Assembly: GCA_025450815.1 (NCBI GenBank)
Contig: JANWLO010000033.1
Coordinates: 1-34,035, forward strand
Length of the DNA stretch: 34,035 nt
Reading direction: 5' to 3'
Source of the DNA: Gemmatimonadaceae bacterium
GTDB taxonomy: Bacteria; Gemmatimonadota; Gemmatimonadetes; Gemmatimonadales; Gemmatimonadaceae
The translations under genes were made by a program, and so were the position numbers. How positions within the stretch are numbered: position 1 is the stretch's first letter; every line of letters begins with the position of its first letter. This document shows positions 1-8,594 of the stretch, piece after piece. A model generated the notes under the pieces. The model made no database searches. It was given only the letters and a program-made list of their open reading frames with translations, and was not told the origin of the DNA.

Positions 1-143
1 GCGCACTCGCGGCGCTGCAGACGCTGCTGCGCGACAAGGAGAAGGCCGTGCGCGGCGCCGCGTCGTGGGTGATGATGGGACGGAAGCGCGAGAGCGGAAA
101 GTTTCCGACGCCGGCGGACACCGAGAACATCGACGACGAATAG
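1..143 (+). CDS. C-terminal end of an unidentified protein (partial)
   Basis: An open frame enters from the left edge (first full codon at base 3) and ends at the TAG at 141-143, giving about 46 residues with a basic helical stretch (RDKEKAVRG), then MMGRKRESGKF and an acidic tail ending NIDDE. Codon use matches the neighbouring genes, so it is probably the real C-terminus of a gene starting outside the window. I do not recognise the family. It converges on the next gene with only 5 bases between the two stop codons. Confidence 0.55.
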   Translation, partial: ALAALQTLLRDKEKAVRGAASWVMMGRKRESGKFPTPADTENIDDE

Positions 144-148
144 GCGCG

Positions 149-688
149 TCAGCCTGACCGATGCAGCGCTCGCAGCAACGGCGCCGCAGTCGACTCGATC
201 GTCGGTAGATGCCGTTCCTTCCACGCGTTCCAGAGCGACTGTCCCCACGCGGTAACGAGACGCTCGTGGTCCTCGCGATTTCCTGCGCGAAGCACATCGG
301 TCACGACCATCGCTTCACTGAAGTCGGGCGGCGCAAGCCAGGAGAGTCGCTTCGTGATCTCACTGTCGTCAACCAGCGCCTTGATTATCTTCGTGGCCTG
401 CTTTCCGGGCAACCGCTGCTCGAACACGCAGTAGAGGCTGACGAGGTGCACGTTGACGGACTGTATCGCTCGGCGTTCGGGAGTGCCCGGATGCGACACC
501 GCGTAACTGTCGACGGTAATCCGATGGATGTTTGGATTGTAGAAGCTCGGCTCGTACTCCATTGCCAGCAACTCGCCGTAGCACTGCCAGCACCCTGGTG
601 ACGATAGCATGTACTCGTGAGTCGGGCCCACAATGTCAGGCACGAGTGCGCCGCATGAGAAACAGCGCGCGAGCGCGGCGTCTGTCAT
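149..688 (-). CDS. DUF5946-type small zinc-ribbon protein
   Basis: The 179-residue product starts with ATG at 688. Two Cys-x-x-Cys pairs near the N-terminus (C9/C12 and C33/C36, in CFSCG and GCWQC) look like a treble-clef or zinc-ribbon metal site. The rest is mainly helical, with no signal peptide or membrane segment. The pattern of N-terminal cysteines, a central HxVxLYCVFE-like stretch and a tryptophan-rich C-terminus resembles the DUF5946 family, whose function is unknown. The gene begins 21 bases after the M42 peptidase gene on the same strand, so the two may be co-transcribed. The family assignment is by eye; a soluble cytoplasmic metal-binding protein is the safe description. Confidence 0.7.
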   Translation of the reverse strand: MTDAALARCFSCGALVPDIVGPTHEYMLSSPGCWQCYGELLAMEYEPSFYNPNIHRITVDSYAVSHPGTPERRAIQSVNVHLVSLYCVFEQRLPGKQATKIIKALVDDSEITKRLSWLAPPDFSEAMVVTDVLRAGNREDHERLVTAWGQSLWNAWKERHLPTIESTAAPLLRALHRSG

Positions 689-709
689 GCGGCGGGCTGG
701 CGACAGTGT

Positions 710-1777
710 TTAACGCGCCGTGAAGTCCGTCTTCTCGTCCACGCGACGGCACGCCTCGGCGATGAGCGTCGCCGCTCGGTCCACATCCTCGAGGCTCACG
801 AGCTCGTTGGGCGAGTGCATGTAGCGGTTGGGGACGGACACGAGTGCCGTCGCGATTCCCTTTGCGGCGACGTGGATCGCGTCGGCATCGGTGGATGTGT
901 CGCGCCCTGCCGCCTGCAGCGTGTAGGGAATCTTGAGATCGTCGGCCGTCGAGCGTAGCGTGCGAAAAACCACGGGGCTAATAATCGATCCGCGCGTGAG
1001 CACGGGTCCGCTCCCGATCGCATGGTCGCCCAGCTCCTTCTTCTCCACGCCGGGATGATCCGTGGCGAAGGTGACGTCGACGACGATCGCCATCTGCGCG
1101 CCAACGCACTCCGCGCACACGCCGGCGCCGCCGCCGTGCCATGCGATCTCCTCCTGAGTGGTAGCGGCGGCGACGACCTTTGCCTTCCCGGGAGATTCCG
1201 CGTACCTGCGCAGCGCCTCGAGCACCACGAACGCACCGATGCGATCGTCCACCGAGCGCGACACGATCCGGTTGTTGGGCAGCTGTACCATGCGCGAATC
1301 GATCACGCCCGCATCGCCGACACTCAACTGCTCGCCGGCCTCGGCACGGCTGGTGGCGCCTATGTCAACCCAGAGGTCCGTCATCTTCGACGCCTTCTCA
1401 CGGTCTTCGGCCTTCATGAGATGAATGGGCTTCTTCCCCACGACGCCGATCACGTCCCCGTGCGTGCCGACGAATCGAATTCGCTGTGCCACGAGCACCT
1501 GCGGATCCCAGCCGCCGATGCCGGAGATGTGGACGTAGCCATCCTCGTCGATGTGCTGGATGATGACGCCGATCTCATCGATGTGGCCGGCGAGCATGAT
1601 CGTTGGCCGGCCATCGGGATTCACGGTCGCCATGCTATTGCCGTGCACGTCGGACTGGACCTTCGCGAACTTCCCGGCCTCCTCGCGCCACACGCGCGCG
1701 GGCGCTGACTCGAATCCGGATGGGCCTGGCGTATCGAGGAGGCGCTTGAGGAAGGTGATGGAAGAGTCGCTCAGCAT
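710..1777 (-). CDS. M42 family zinc aminopeptidase
   Basis: The 355-residue cytoplasmic metallo-aminopeptidase has the usual length for the family (glutamyl/deblocking aminopeptidases, FrvX/YsdC relatives). The co-catalytic ligands can be read: H65 in LAGHIDEIG, bridging D177 in SVDDRIG, the Glu pair E209/E210 in TTQEEIAWHGG, D234 in VDVTFATDHPG and H321 near the C-terminus in NRYMHSPNE. No signal peptide is present. M42 enzymes form large tetrahedral particles that trim short peptides to amino acids. This gene lies downstream of an oligopeptide transporter gene on the same strand, which fits the use of imported peptides. The ATG at 1777 has no obvious ribosome-binding site; 93 bases separate it from the upstream gene. 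Confidence 0.93.
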   Translation of the reverse strand: MLSDSSITFLKRLLDTPGPSGFESAPARVWREEAGKFAKVQSDVHGNSMATVNPDGRPTIMLAGHIDEIGVIIQHIDEDGYVHISGIGGWDPQVLVAQRIRFVGTHGDVIGVVGKKPIHLMKAEDREKASKMTDLWVDIGATSRAEAGEQLSVGDAGVIDSRMVQLPNNRIVSRSVDDRIGAFVVLEALRRYAESPGKAKVVAAATTQEEIAWHGGGAGVCAECVGAQMAIVVDVTFATDHPGVEKKELGDHAIGSGPVLTRGSIISPVVFRTLRSTADDLKIPYTLQAAGRDTSTDADAIHVAAKGIATALVSVPNRYMHSPNELVSLEDVDRAATLIAEACRRVDEKTDFTAR

Positions 1778-1870
1778 GGTGACGGAGGTGGGTGAAAGAG
1801 GAGGCCAAAGCTGCCGTGCAGGAAGGTACGTGCGAGCGTCAGCGAAACGTCATCGCAACATAAATATCGC

Positions 1871-2782
1871 TCAACCGGGAGACAGCGCCACCGCACGCGA
1901 CCGTGGAGGGCGTGGAAAGACCATCGGATGAAAGATCTGGGCGAGCGTCTCGACGCCGTCGGCGAGACGCGGTCCGGGGCGGCTGAGTAGCCCTCCCGAG
2001 TCCATGGCCCATACGCGAAGGCGCGCGAGGTCGCTCCAATCCGGTCGCTCGAGCTGTGCTTTCCCCTCGGCCGCCGCGCGCTCGACGCCGTAGCCACACG
2101 GCGCGATGATCACCGTATCCGGCTTCGCCGCAACGACTTCCCGCATCGTGACGACTCGCGAGCGGTCGCCCGCCTTCGCCATCACCTCGATTCCGCCAGC
2201 GCGCCGCACCATTTGTGGCACCCAGTGGCCCGAATTGTAGATCGGATCCGTCCATTCGATCACCGCCACGCGCGGCCGCGGCACCGCCGCGTTGACCAGT
2301 CGCTCGTGCACCGTGTACATCCGGTCCTCGAGTCGCTTGACCAGCGCCTCTGCCAGCGGCGAGCGCTCGATCACGGAGCCTACGCGACGAATGTCGTTCA
2401 GCATCTCGTCGAGTGAGTCGGCCGAGAGCGACAGCACAATGGGTGGATTCCACAGGCTCTCCGCGATGATGCGCACGTCGCCCTCGCGAATCGCGCAGAC
2501 ATCGCATACGCCCTGCGTGAGAATTACATCGGGCTCGAGCTCCGCGATCGCGTCCGCATCCATGACGTGAAGCGCGTCGCCGAGCGTGTCCGCCACGCGC
2601 ACGAGGCGGTCGATCTCCGCCGGCGCCGCGTTCGGATCGATGGTCGCGTGTGTGACGCGGGGAATTCCCTCGAGGAGCTCGCTCGGATAGTCGCTGTCGT
2701 GCGACACGCCGACAAGCGAGTCCGCGGCACCGAGTGCGGCCACGATCTCGGTGGCCGCCGGGAAGAGCGAGATGATGCGCAT
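1871..2782 (-). CDS. Cobalamin-binding-type (BtuF-like) protein without a signal peptide
   Basis: The 303-residue product has the type III periplasmic-binding-protein fold (PF01497, BtuF/FepB group). It opens directly with the core strand, MRIISLFPAATEIVAALG, followed by the family motif VGVSHDSDYP, LEPDVILTQGVCDVC, and a second lobe with VAVIEWTDPIYNSGHWVPQM. No signal peptide or lipobox precedes the domain, so the protein is probably cytoplasmic, as in the stand-alone 'cobalamin-binding protein' subgroup. The ATG shares one base with the stop codon of the transporter gene (TGATG), indicating translational coupling. No ABC permease or ATPase is adjacent. The ligand is unproven; corrinoid is the annotation by family. 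Confidence 0.85.
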   Translation of the reverse strand: MRIISLFPAATEIVAALGAADSLVGVSHDSDYPSELLEGIPRVTHATIDPNAAPAEIDRLVRVADTLGDALHVMDADAIAELEPDVILTQGVCDVCAIREGDVRIIAESLWNPPIVLSLSADSLDEMLNDIRRVGSVIERSPLAEALVKRLEDRMYTVHERLVNAAVPRPRVAVIEWTDPIYNSGHWVPQMVRRAGGIEVMAKAGDRSRVVTMREVVAAKPDTVIIAPCGYGVERAAAEGKAQLERPDWSDLARLRVWAMDSGGLLSRPGPRLADGVETLAQIFHPMVFPRPPRSRAVALSPG

Positions 2783-5007
2783 CAGTGCGACTCTCCGCTG
2801 CCTCTGCGGCCCACACGGTAGAGCGGAACCGCGAGAAAGAGGATGTAGAGGATCATCGCCGCGGCCGCACTCGCACCTACGATACCGGCGCGATGCGAGA
2901 CGTCGATCACGTCGGCCGCGGTGCGGTTGCTCGCCACTTTCCAGATCGCGAGCACGGAGACTCCCACGCCCATGATCGCACCTCCGGCAATCAGCCCCGA
3001 CGAGAACAGCACTCCCGCTCCGGAGTCCGCCTTGGCGCCGATGCGTTCCTCCGCGGGGAGCCGCCGCTCCACTAGCCACCGTACCACGCCGCCCATGAAC
3101 ATCGTCGCCGACGTCGAGATTGGCAGATACACGCCAACGGCCACCGGGAGCGATGGGATGCCGAGGATTTCGATCGCGATGGCGAGGAACGCTCCGATGA
3201 GGATGAGCCCCCACGGAAGCTTCTGCGTGAGGATCCCGTCGACGACGAGCGCCATGATCTGCGCCTTCGGCGAATCGAGCTTCTCCACGGTGCGGCCGCT
3301 CACATCCGTCGGATAGCGCCCCGCGATGCCAGGATCGACGAGATAGTGGATCGAGTGCGACGCGTCGACCAGATATTTGCCCGCGGGCGCACCGCCCTGC
3401 TCTTCGACGAGATGACCAACCTGATAGCCGACGCCGTTCACGGTGTCGGTCGCGCCGGCGTCGATGATCGATACGACGACGCCCGGATAGCTCTTCTCGA
3501 CGATCGTCGTGTGCGCGCGGTTGAGCAGCTGGATCATTCCGCCTATGAGCAGCGCGGAGGTCGTCACGCCGAAAAGCAGTCCGATCTGCTGTCGCTGCGG
3601 TGTAGCGCCCACGATGTAGCCGGTCTTGAGGTCCTGCGACGTGGCACCCGCGACCGCCGCGGCGACGCACACCACACCACCAATCGTCAGCGCGAGGACG
3701 CGATGTTCCGGCCCCGTCCATCCGATAGCGAGGAAGATCAGCGCGGTGAGCAGCACCGTGGCTACCGTCATCCCCGAGATTGGATTCGATGACGCGCCGA
3801 TCTGTCCCGTGATCCGGCTCGAGACGGTGACGAAGAGAAATGCGAATCCGACCGCGAGCGCGGCCGCGAGAACGTTGATCGAGATCTGCGGGAGCGTGAT
3901 CATCGCGATCACGCAAAGCGCGACGCCGCCGAAGACGATCGAGATCGGCATGTCGCGATCGGTTCGCGGGCGAGCCGGGCTCCCGTCGCGATTCTCCGCG
4001 TTGCGCTTGAAGCCGCCGGTGAGGGCGCCGAGGATCGTCGGCGCGGATCGGAGAAGGCTGATCAATCCGGCCGCGGTAACCGCACCGGCGCCGATGTAGT
4101 ACACGTAGTTCGCGCGCACCGCCGTCGCATCCATGTCGGCGATGAGCCCCGTGCCCGGCGGAATGACCGTGGTGAGCCCGCCGCCGAACAGTTTTATCGC
4201 CGGGATCAGCACGAAGTACGAGAGACAGCCGCCGGCGAAGAGAAAGCCCGCGATGCGCGGGCCGATGATGTAGCCCACGCCCGTGAGCTCAGGGCTGATC
4301 TCCGCGCGAATCTCGCCGAACAGCTCGATCTTCCCCGTTGGCGCGATACGCTGAAAGACGTAGCGCGGAACCTCTTGCCAGAGGTGGAGTCCACTCACGA
4401 GAAGCTTGTACAGCGCCGCGAGCCCGAATCCCAGGAACACCGTGCGCGCCTGAACGCCGCGCTCCTCGCCGACGATCAGCACCTCGGCCGCCGCCGTTCC
4501 CTCCGGATACTTGAGGGTGCGGCGCTCCTTCACGATGAGCGCATTGCGCAGCGGAATCATCAGAAACACACCGAGCAGTCCGCCCACCACGGCCACCGCG
4601 GCGACCTTGCTCCACGGCAGGTTGTAGCCGAGCAGCAGGAGCGCAGGCAGGGTGAAGACGACGCCGGCGGCTATCGATTCGCCGGCGGATCCTGTGGTCT
4701 GCACCATGTTGTTCTGCAGGATCGTCGCCGGTTTCTGACCGGAGATCTTCGAGATGTAGCGGAAGATCGTGATCGACAGGACCGAGATCGGAATCGATGC
4801 GCTGACCGTCAGCCCGACCTTGAGGGCGAGGTAGACGCTCGAGAGCGCGAACACGAGCCCGAGCACGATGCCGAGCAGAATCGCACCGGGCGTGAGCTCG
4901 GCCAGCACCTTGCTCGAGGCGACGTAAGGGACGTGTTCATCGCTGTCGGCCGCGAGCGGGATGCGGTCGGCCTCCGCCGAGAGCGGCGGCTGGGTAGGAA
5001 TCGACAT
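2782..5007 (-). CDS. OPT family oligopeptide transporter
   Basis: The 741-residue polytopic membrane protein has about 14 to 16 hydrophobic segments, starting with ELTPGAILLGIVLGLVFA and the OPT signature region ALSSVYLALKVGLTVSASIPI. TILQNNMVQTTGSAGESIAAG and GATSQDLKTGYIVGATP are also typical of the bacterial OPT group (TIGR00733). These carriers move small peptides or metal-peptide complexes by ion coupling. I chose the ATG at 5007 because GAGGAG lies just upstream; an in-frame TTG at 5034 would add nine residues. The stop codon overlaps the next start. With the M42, M61, M24 and S9 peptidases encoded in this window it suggests peptide-based nutrition. Confidence 0.93.
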   Translation of the reverse strand: MSIPTQPPLSAEADRIPLAADSDEHVPYVASSKVLAELTPGAILLGIVLGLVFALSSVYLALKVGLTVSASIPISVLSITIFRYISKISGQKPATILQNNMVQTTGSAGESIAAGVVFTLPALLLLGYNLPWSKVAAVAVVGGLLGVFLMIPLRNALIVKERRTLKYPEGTAAAEVLIVGEERGVQARTVFLGFGLAALYKLLVSGLHLWQEVPRYVFQRIAPTGKIELFGEIRAEISPELTGVGYIIGPRIAGFLFAGGCLSYFVLIPAIKLFGGGLTTVIPPGTGLIADMDATAVRANYVYYIGAGAVTAAGLISLLRSAPTILGALTGGFKRNAENRDGSPARPRTDRDMPISIVFGGVALCVIAMITLPQISINVLAAALAVGFAFLFVTVSSRITGQIGASSNPISGMTVATVLLTALIFLAIGWTGPEHRVLALTIGGVVCVAAAVAGATSQDLKTGYIVGATPQRQQIGLLFGVTTSALLIGGMIQLLNRAHTTIVEKSYPGVVVSIIDAGATDTVNGVGYQVGHLVEEQGGAPAGKYLVDASHSIHYLVDPGIAGRYPTDVSGRTVEKLDSPKAQIMALVVDGILTQKLPWGLILIGAFLAIAIEILGIPSLPVAVGVYLPISTSATMFMGGVVRWLVERRLPAEERIGAKADSGAGVLFSSGLIAGGAIMGVGVSVLAIWKVASNRTAADVIDVSHRAGIVGASAAAAMILYILFLAVPLYRVGRRGSGESH

Positions 5008-5076
5008 GCGCTCCTCGTCGAATGACGGGCGCAATATGGGTGACTGGTGGCGGCGCGCGGAAGAGACGCGCGCCCG

Positions 5077-6675
5077 CTACCTCATGGATCGCTCGAGCAC
5101 ATCAATGAGCTGGCGCCGGTCCACCGGCTTCACGAGATAGTCGGTGGCGCCGAGCGAGAAGCCGAGTGAGCGCTCGGAGACGATCGACATGACGATGACG
5201 GGGATTCGGCGGAGCTCCGGGTCCGCCTTGATCTCGCGCAGCACCTGCCAACCGTCCTTCTCGGGCATCATGATGTCGAGCGTGATCGCCAACGGCTTGA
5301 GAATGCGCGCGAGCTCGATGCCGCGGTCGCCGTTCAGCGCGCCGACCACGCGGAAATGCGCCGGCGCGAGCGAATCGCGCAGCAGCGAGATGACTTCGGG
5401 ATCGTCGTCGATCGCGAGCACGATCGGATCGCCCGACAGCGACGTCTCGTCGGCGAGCGGCCCCGCGTCGCCGGTGAGCGCCTCGCTCTCCTGGCCGATG
5501 GGGAGTCGGAGGGCGAAGGTCGTTCCGCGCCCCTCCTCGCTCTCCACTTGCACCGTACCGCCCAGCAGCGCCACTGTGCGCTTGACGATGGCGAGTCCCA
5601 CCCCGATGCCCTGGAAACGACGCGTCGTTCCAGAGTCAACCTGCTCAAAGCTCTCGAATATGAGCGGCACATTCTCCGACGCGATGCCGATTCCGGTATC
5701 GCGCACGTAGGTGACCATGACGTCGTCGTCTTCCTCCTCCACCGACAGCTCCAGCTCCCCGCCCTCGGGCGTGAATTTCACCGCGTTCGAGGCGAGATTG
5801 AGCAGCACCTGTTTGTACTTGGCACGGTCGAGTCGCACGCGGCGCTTGGTGCGCGTTCGCATCGAGACGCGCAGGTGCTTCGCGCTCGCGAAGCCGGTCA
5901 CAGCCTCCTTCACCTCGGCGAGCACGGCGCTCGGGTCGAACTCGTCGACGCGCAGCTCTGCGCGCCCGGATTCGATCTTCGAGAGATCGAGCACGTCATC
6001 GATCAGCAGCTGCAGATCCCGGCTCCGGCGCACGATCGACTGCACCGCGCGCGCCTGCTGCTGGCTGACGGCGCCGTACACTCCGTCGCGAAGGAGGCCG
6101 GCGTAGCCCATCACCGCGTTGAGCGGCGTCCGCAGCTCGTGCGACATCGCGTCCAGAAAGCGCGCCTTGGCCTGGCTCGCCTCCACCAGCGCCTGCGCGC
6201 GCTGCGCGAGCTGTTCGTTGGCCGCGAGCAGCTCCTGACTTACTCGCGCGTATTCGTCGGTCTGTGCCTCCGCGCGTTGATGCGCGCGCTCGACCGCCTC
6301 CCGCTGCTCGTCGAACTCGGCTGGTTGCCCAATGAGCCACCTCGTGCTTCCGTCCACCACCACGTAAAAGGTGCGCGGGCGCCGCTCGGCGCTCGCCTGA
6401 AAGCGGAGCTGTATCACGGGCTCGTTCACGGAGTGCTCCCGAACCACGCGCTCCGCAGCCTCCCTCGTGCTCTCATGCACAATCGACGCGAGCGGCTGAC
6501 CGGAGAGTGAGCCGCTGACGCCGAGCTCCCGCTCGAGCACATCGTTGCTCTGGCTGATGATTCCCGCGTGGTCGATCCCCAAAACGGGGAAGGGAAGAAG
6601 CGAAATGAAATTCACGGCTATATCGAAAAGCTCAGGAAATGTTGTATCTCGTTGTGAAATAAGGTGTTCACTCAC
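5077..6675 (-). CDS. Soluble hybrid histidine kinase (PAS, HisKA, HATPase, receiver)
   Basis: The 532-residue two-component sensor has a PAS-like domain at about residues 15-118, a coiled coil at 120-172, HisKA with phospho-acceptor H179 in AMSHELRTPLNAVMGY, a HATPase_c domain (N-box around N297, G1 DTGIGI 326-331, G2 GIGVGLAIVK) and a C-terminal receiver at about 418-532. The receiver has acidic residues D423-D425, phosphorylation site D467 in LDIMMPEKDG and K516 in YLVKP. No transmembrane segment is seen, so the signal is probably cytoplasmic. The attached receiver implies a phosphorelay; no partner phosphotransfer protein or regulator gene is adjacent. The start is a GTG without a clear ribosome-binding site. 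It is divergent from the M61 peptidase gene across an 87-base gap. Confidence 0.93.
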   Translation of the reverse strand: MSEHLISQRDTTFPELFDIAVNFISLLPFPVLGIDHAGIISQSNDVLERELGVSGSLSGQPLASIVHESTREAAERVVREHSVNEPVIQLRFQASAERRPRTFYVVVDGSTRWLIGQPAEFDEQREAVERAHQRAEAQTDEYARVSQELLAANEQLAQRAQALVEASQAKARFLDAMSHELRTPLNAVMGYAGLLRDGVYGAVSQQQARAVQSIVRRSRDLQLLIDDVLDLSKIESGRAELRVDEFDPSAVLAEVKEAVTGFASAKHLRVSMRTRTKRRVRLDRAKYKQVLLNLASNAVKFTPEGGELELSVEEEDDDVMVTYVRDTGIGIASENVPLIFESFEQVDSGTTRRFQGIGVGLAIVKRTVALLGGTVQVESEEGRGTTFALRLPIGQESEALTGDAGPLADETSLSGDPIVLAIDDDPEVISLLRDSLAPAHFRVVGALNGDRGIELARILKPLAITLDIMMPEKDGWQVLREIKADPELRRIPVIVMSIVSERSLGFSLGATDYLVKPVDRRQLIDVLERSMR

Positions 6676-6762
6676 TTATCACTACAGTGCAAGTCACACG
6701 CCCGCGTATCGCGTTTCGGCCTCTCTCGGTTAGCTTCCCGGCACCCTAACTCAAGAATTCCG

Positions 6763-8592
6763 ATGCGCATCCCGATTGGACGGACTGTTCGGCTATTAGC
6801 TGCGCTTGCGGCATCCCCGGTGATCGCGGGTGCGCAGGCGCCCGCTCCAGCGGCCCCGGCCGTGTCTGCTCCGATCTCAGCCGTCGGCTATCACATCACG
6901 ATCGACAGCGCCGATGCCGCGCAGCGCCAAATCCGCGTCGCGATGACATTCTCGGTGGCCTCCGCCGCGCCGGTGCTACTCGCCATCCCGGCGTGGACGC
7001 CCGGTTCCTACCAGCTCGGTTATTGGGCAAAGAACGTCTCGGCGTTCGCGGCAACGGCGGACGGCAAACCGCTGTCGTGGGACAAGGCCGACTATCAGAC
7101 GTGGCGCATTCGGCCGGCCGGCGCCGGAGCCATCTCGGTGTCCTTCGAATACCGGAACGACTCGCTGGATAACGCGAACTCGTTCGCACGGCCAGATCTC
7201 GCACTGCTCAACGGCGCGAATCTCTTTCCGTACGCCGTCGGCAGGCCGTTCGACTTCGCGAGCACGGTGGAGTTGCGCGTCCCGTCTGGCTGGCGGGTTG
7301 CCACTGGAATGGCGCCCGCAGCGCGCGGCGGATATTCCGCGTCGAATTACCACGACCTCGTCGACATGCCGATTCTCGCCGGCCGTTTCGATTTCGACAG
7401 TACGAAGGCGGGCGCCGGATGGCTTCGCTTTGCCAGCTATCCGCTATCGGAGGAGAGTGCGTCGCGTCGCGCGTCGACGCTGTCCGATCTCGCGCGAATA
7501 ATCGGAGTCGAATCGGCGGTGTTCGGCGAGACTCCATGGCGTACCTACACCGTCATGCAGATTGCCGACTCGGCGTTCGGTGCGATCGTGGGGCTCGAGC
7601 ATCAGAACTCGCACGTCGATGTCACGAGTGCGTTCGCGATCGGACAGCCCGTGCTCACCTCCGTATACGCGCACGAAATCTTCCACGCATGGAACGTGAA
7701 GCGGCTTCGCCCGGCCGACATGTGGCCCTATGAGTACCCGCACGAGCAGCCGACGTCATGGCTGTGGGTGAGCGAGGGCATCACCGACTACTACGCCGAT
7801 CTCGCGCTCGTCCGCAGCGGAGTGAGCGACTCGGCCGCGTTCTTCGCAACGACGGCCGGCAAGATCTCGGAGATTGCGGCGCTCCCATCGGTTGGTCTCG
7901 ACGATGCGTCCTTGTCTACGTGGATTCAGCCGACGGACGGCACGGCGGACAGCTACTACTCCAAGGGATCGCTCGCCGGTCTCATGCTCGACATCATGAT
8001 TCGCGACGGAAGTGACAACGCTCGCTCGCTCGACGACGTGATGCGAACGCTTTACCGCGAGGCGTACAAGGCAGGGAAGGGCTTTACCGGCGATGAGTGG
8101 TGGAAGGCTGTGCAGAGTGCGTCGGGTGGAAAGTCATTCGCAGACTTCGACGCGCGCTACGTCGATGGCCGCGAGCCCTATCCGTGGGCGAGCGTCCTTC
8201 CGCTCGCCGCGATGCAGCTCGTCTCCGACTCCATTCGCGTTCCGGTGCTTGGCGTGACGATGGGAGAGGTGCAGGGTGGGGGCGCGCACGTCGTCTCGGT
8301 GGCGCCGGGGTCGACAGCCGAGGTGGCGGGGGTACAGCCGGGCGACCAGCTCATGTCCGTGGGCGAGATTCCCGGCGACGCGCCGGGGCTCGCCGAGCAT
8401 CTCCAGGCGCGGTACGGAAACGAATCGAAGATGATGATTCCCATAGTCGTCACCCGTGGCGGACGCCAACTCTCGCTGGTCGCCCCGCTCGATTTCACCT
8501 GGCGAGTGGAGCGGCGCATCGAGCCGCTGCCTGGCGCTTCGGCCAGGGCGCTGCGGATTCGCGCGGGGATTTTGCACGGCACAACGGGCTGA
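6763..8592 (+). CDS. Exported M61 family peptidase with C-terminal PDZ domain
   Basis: The 609-residue zinc peptidase of the glycyl-aminopeptidase family starts with ATG at 6763, giving a clean signal peptide (MRIPIGRTVRLLAALAASPVI, cleavage near AGAQ). An M61 N-terminal beta domain follows, then GLEHQNS around 278-283 and the gluzincin site H304-E305-x-x-H308 in AHEIFHAWN, with E338 in WVSEGITDYYADL as the third ligand. A PDZ domain occupies roughly 525-600 (VLGVTMGEV, VAPGSTAEVAGVQPGDQLMSVG). It should act in the periplasm or outside the cell on peptide N-termini. The convergent Xaa-Pro peptidase gene ends only 3 bases away, with no separate terminator visible between them. Confidence 0.94.
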   Translation: MRIPIGRTVRLLAALAASPVIAGAQAPAPAAPAVSAPISAVGYHITIDSADAAQRQIRVAMTFSVASAAPVLLAIPAWTPGSYQLGYWAKNVSAFAATADGKPLSWDKADYQTWRIRPAGAGAISVSFEYRNDSLDNANSFARPDLALLNGANLFPYAVGRPFDFASTVELRVPSGWRVATGMAPAARGGYSASNYHDLVDMPILAGRFDFDSTKAGAGWLRFASYPLSEESASRRASTLSDLARIIGVESAVFGETPWRTYTVMQIADSAFGAIVGLEHQNSHVDVTSAFAIGQPVLTSVYAHEIFHAWNVKRLRPADMWPYEYPHEQPTSWLWVSEGITDYYADLALVRSGVSDSAAFFATTAGKISEIAALPSVGLDDASLSTWIQPTDGTADSYYSKGSLAGLMLDIMIRDGSDNARSLDDVMRTLYREAYKAGKGFTGDEWWKAVQSASGGKSFADFDARYVDGREPYPWASVLPLAAMQLVSDSIRVPVLGVTMGEVQGGGAHVVSVAPGSTAEVAGVQPGDQLMSVGEIPGDAPGLAEHLQARYGNESKMMIPIVVTRGGRQLSLVAPLDFTWRVERRIEPLPGASARALRIRAGILHGTTG

Positions 8593-8594
8593 CC

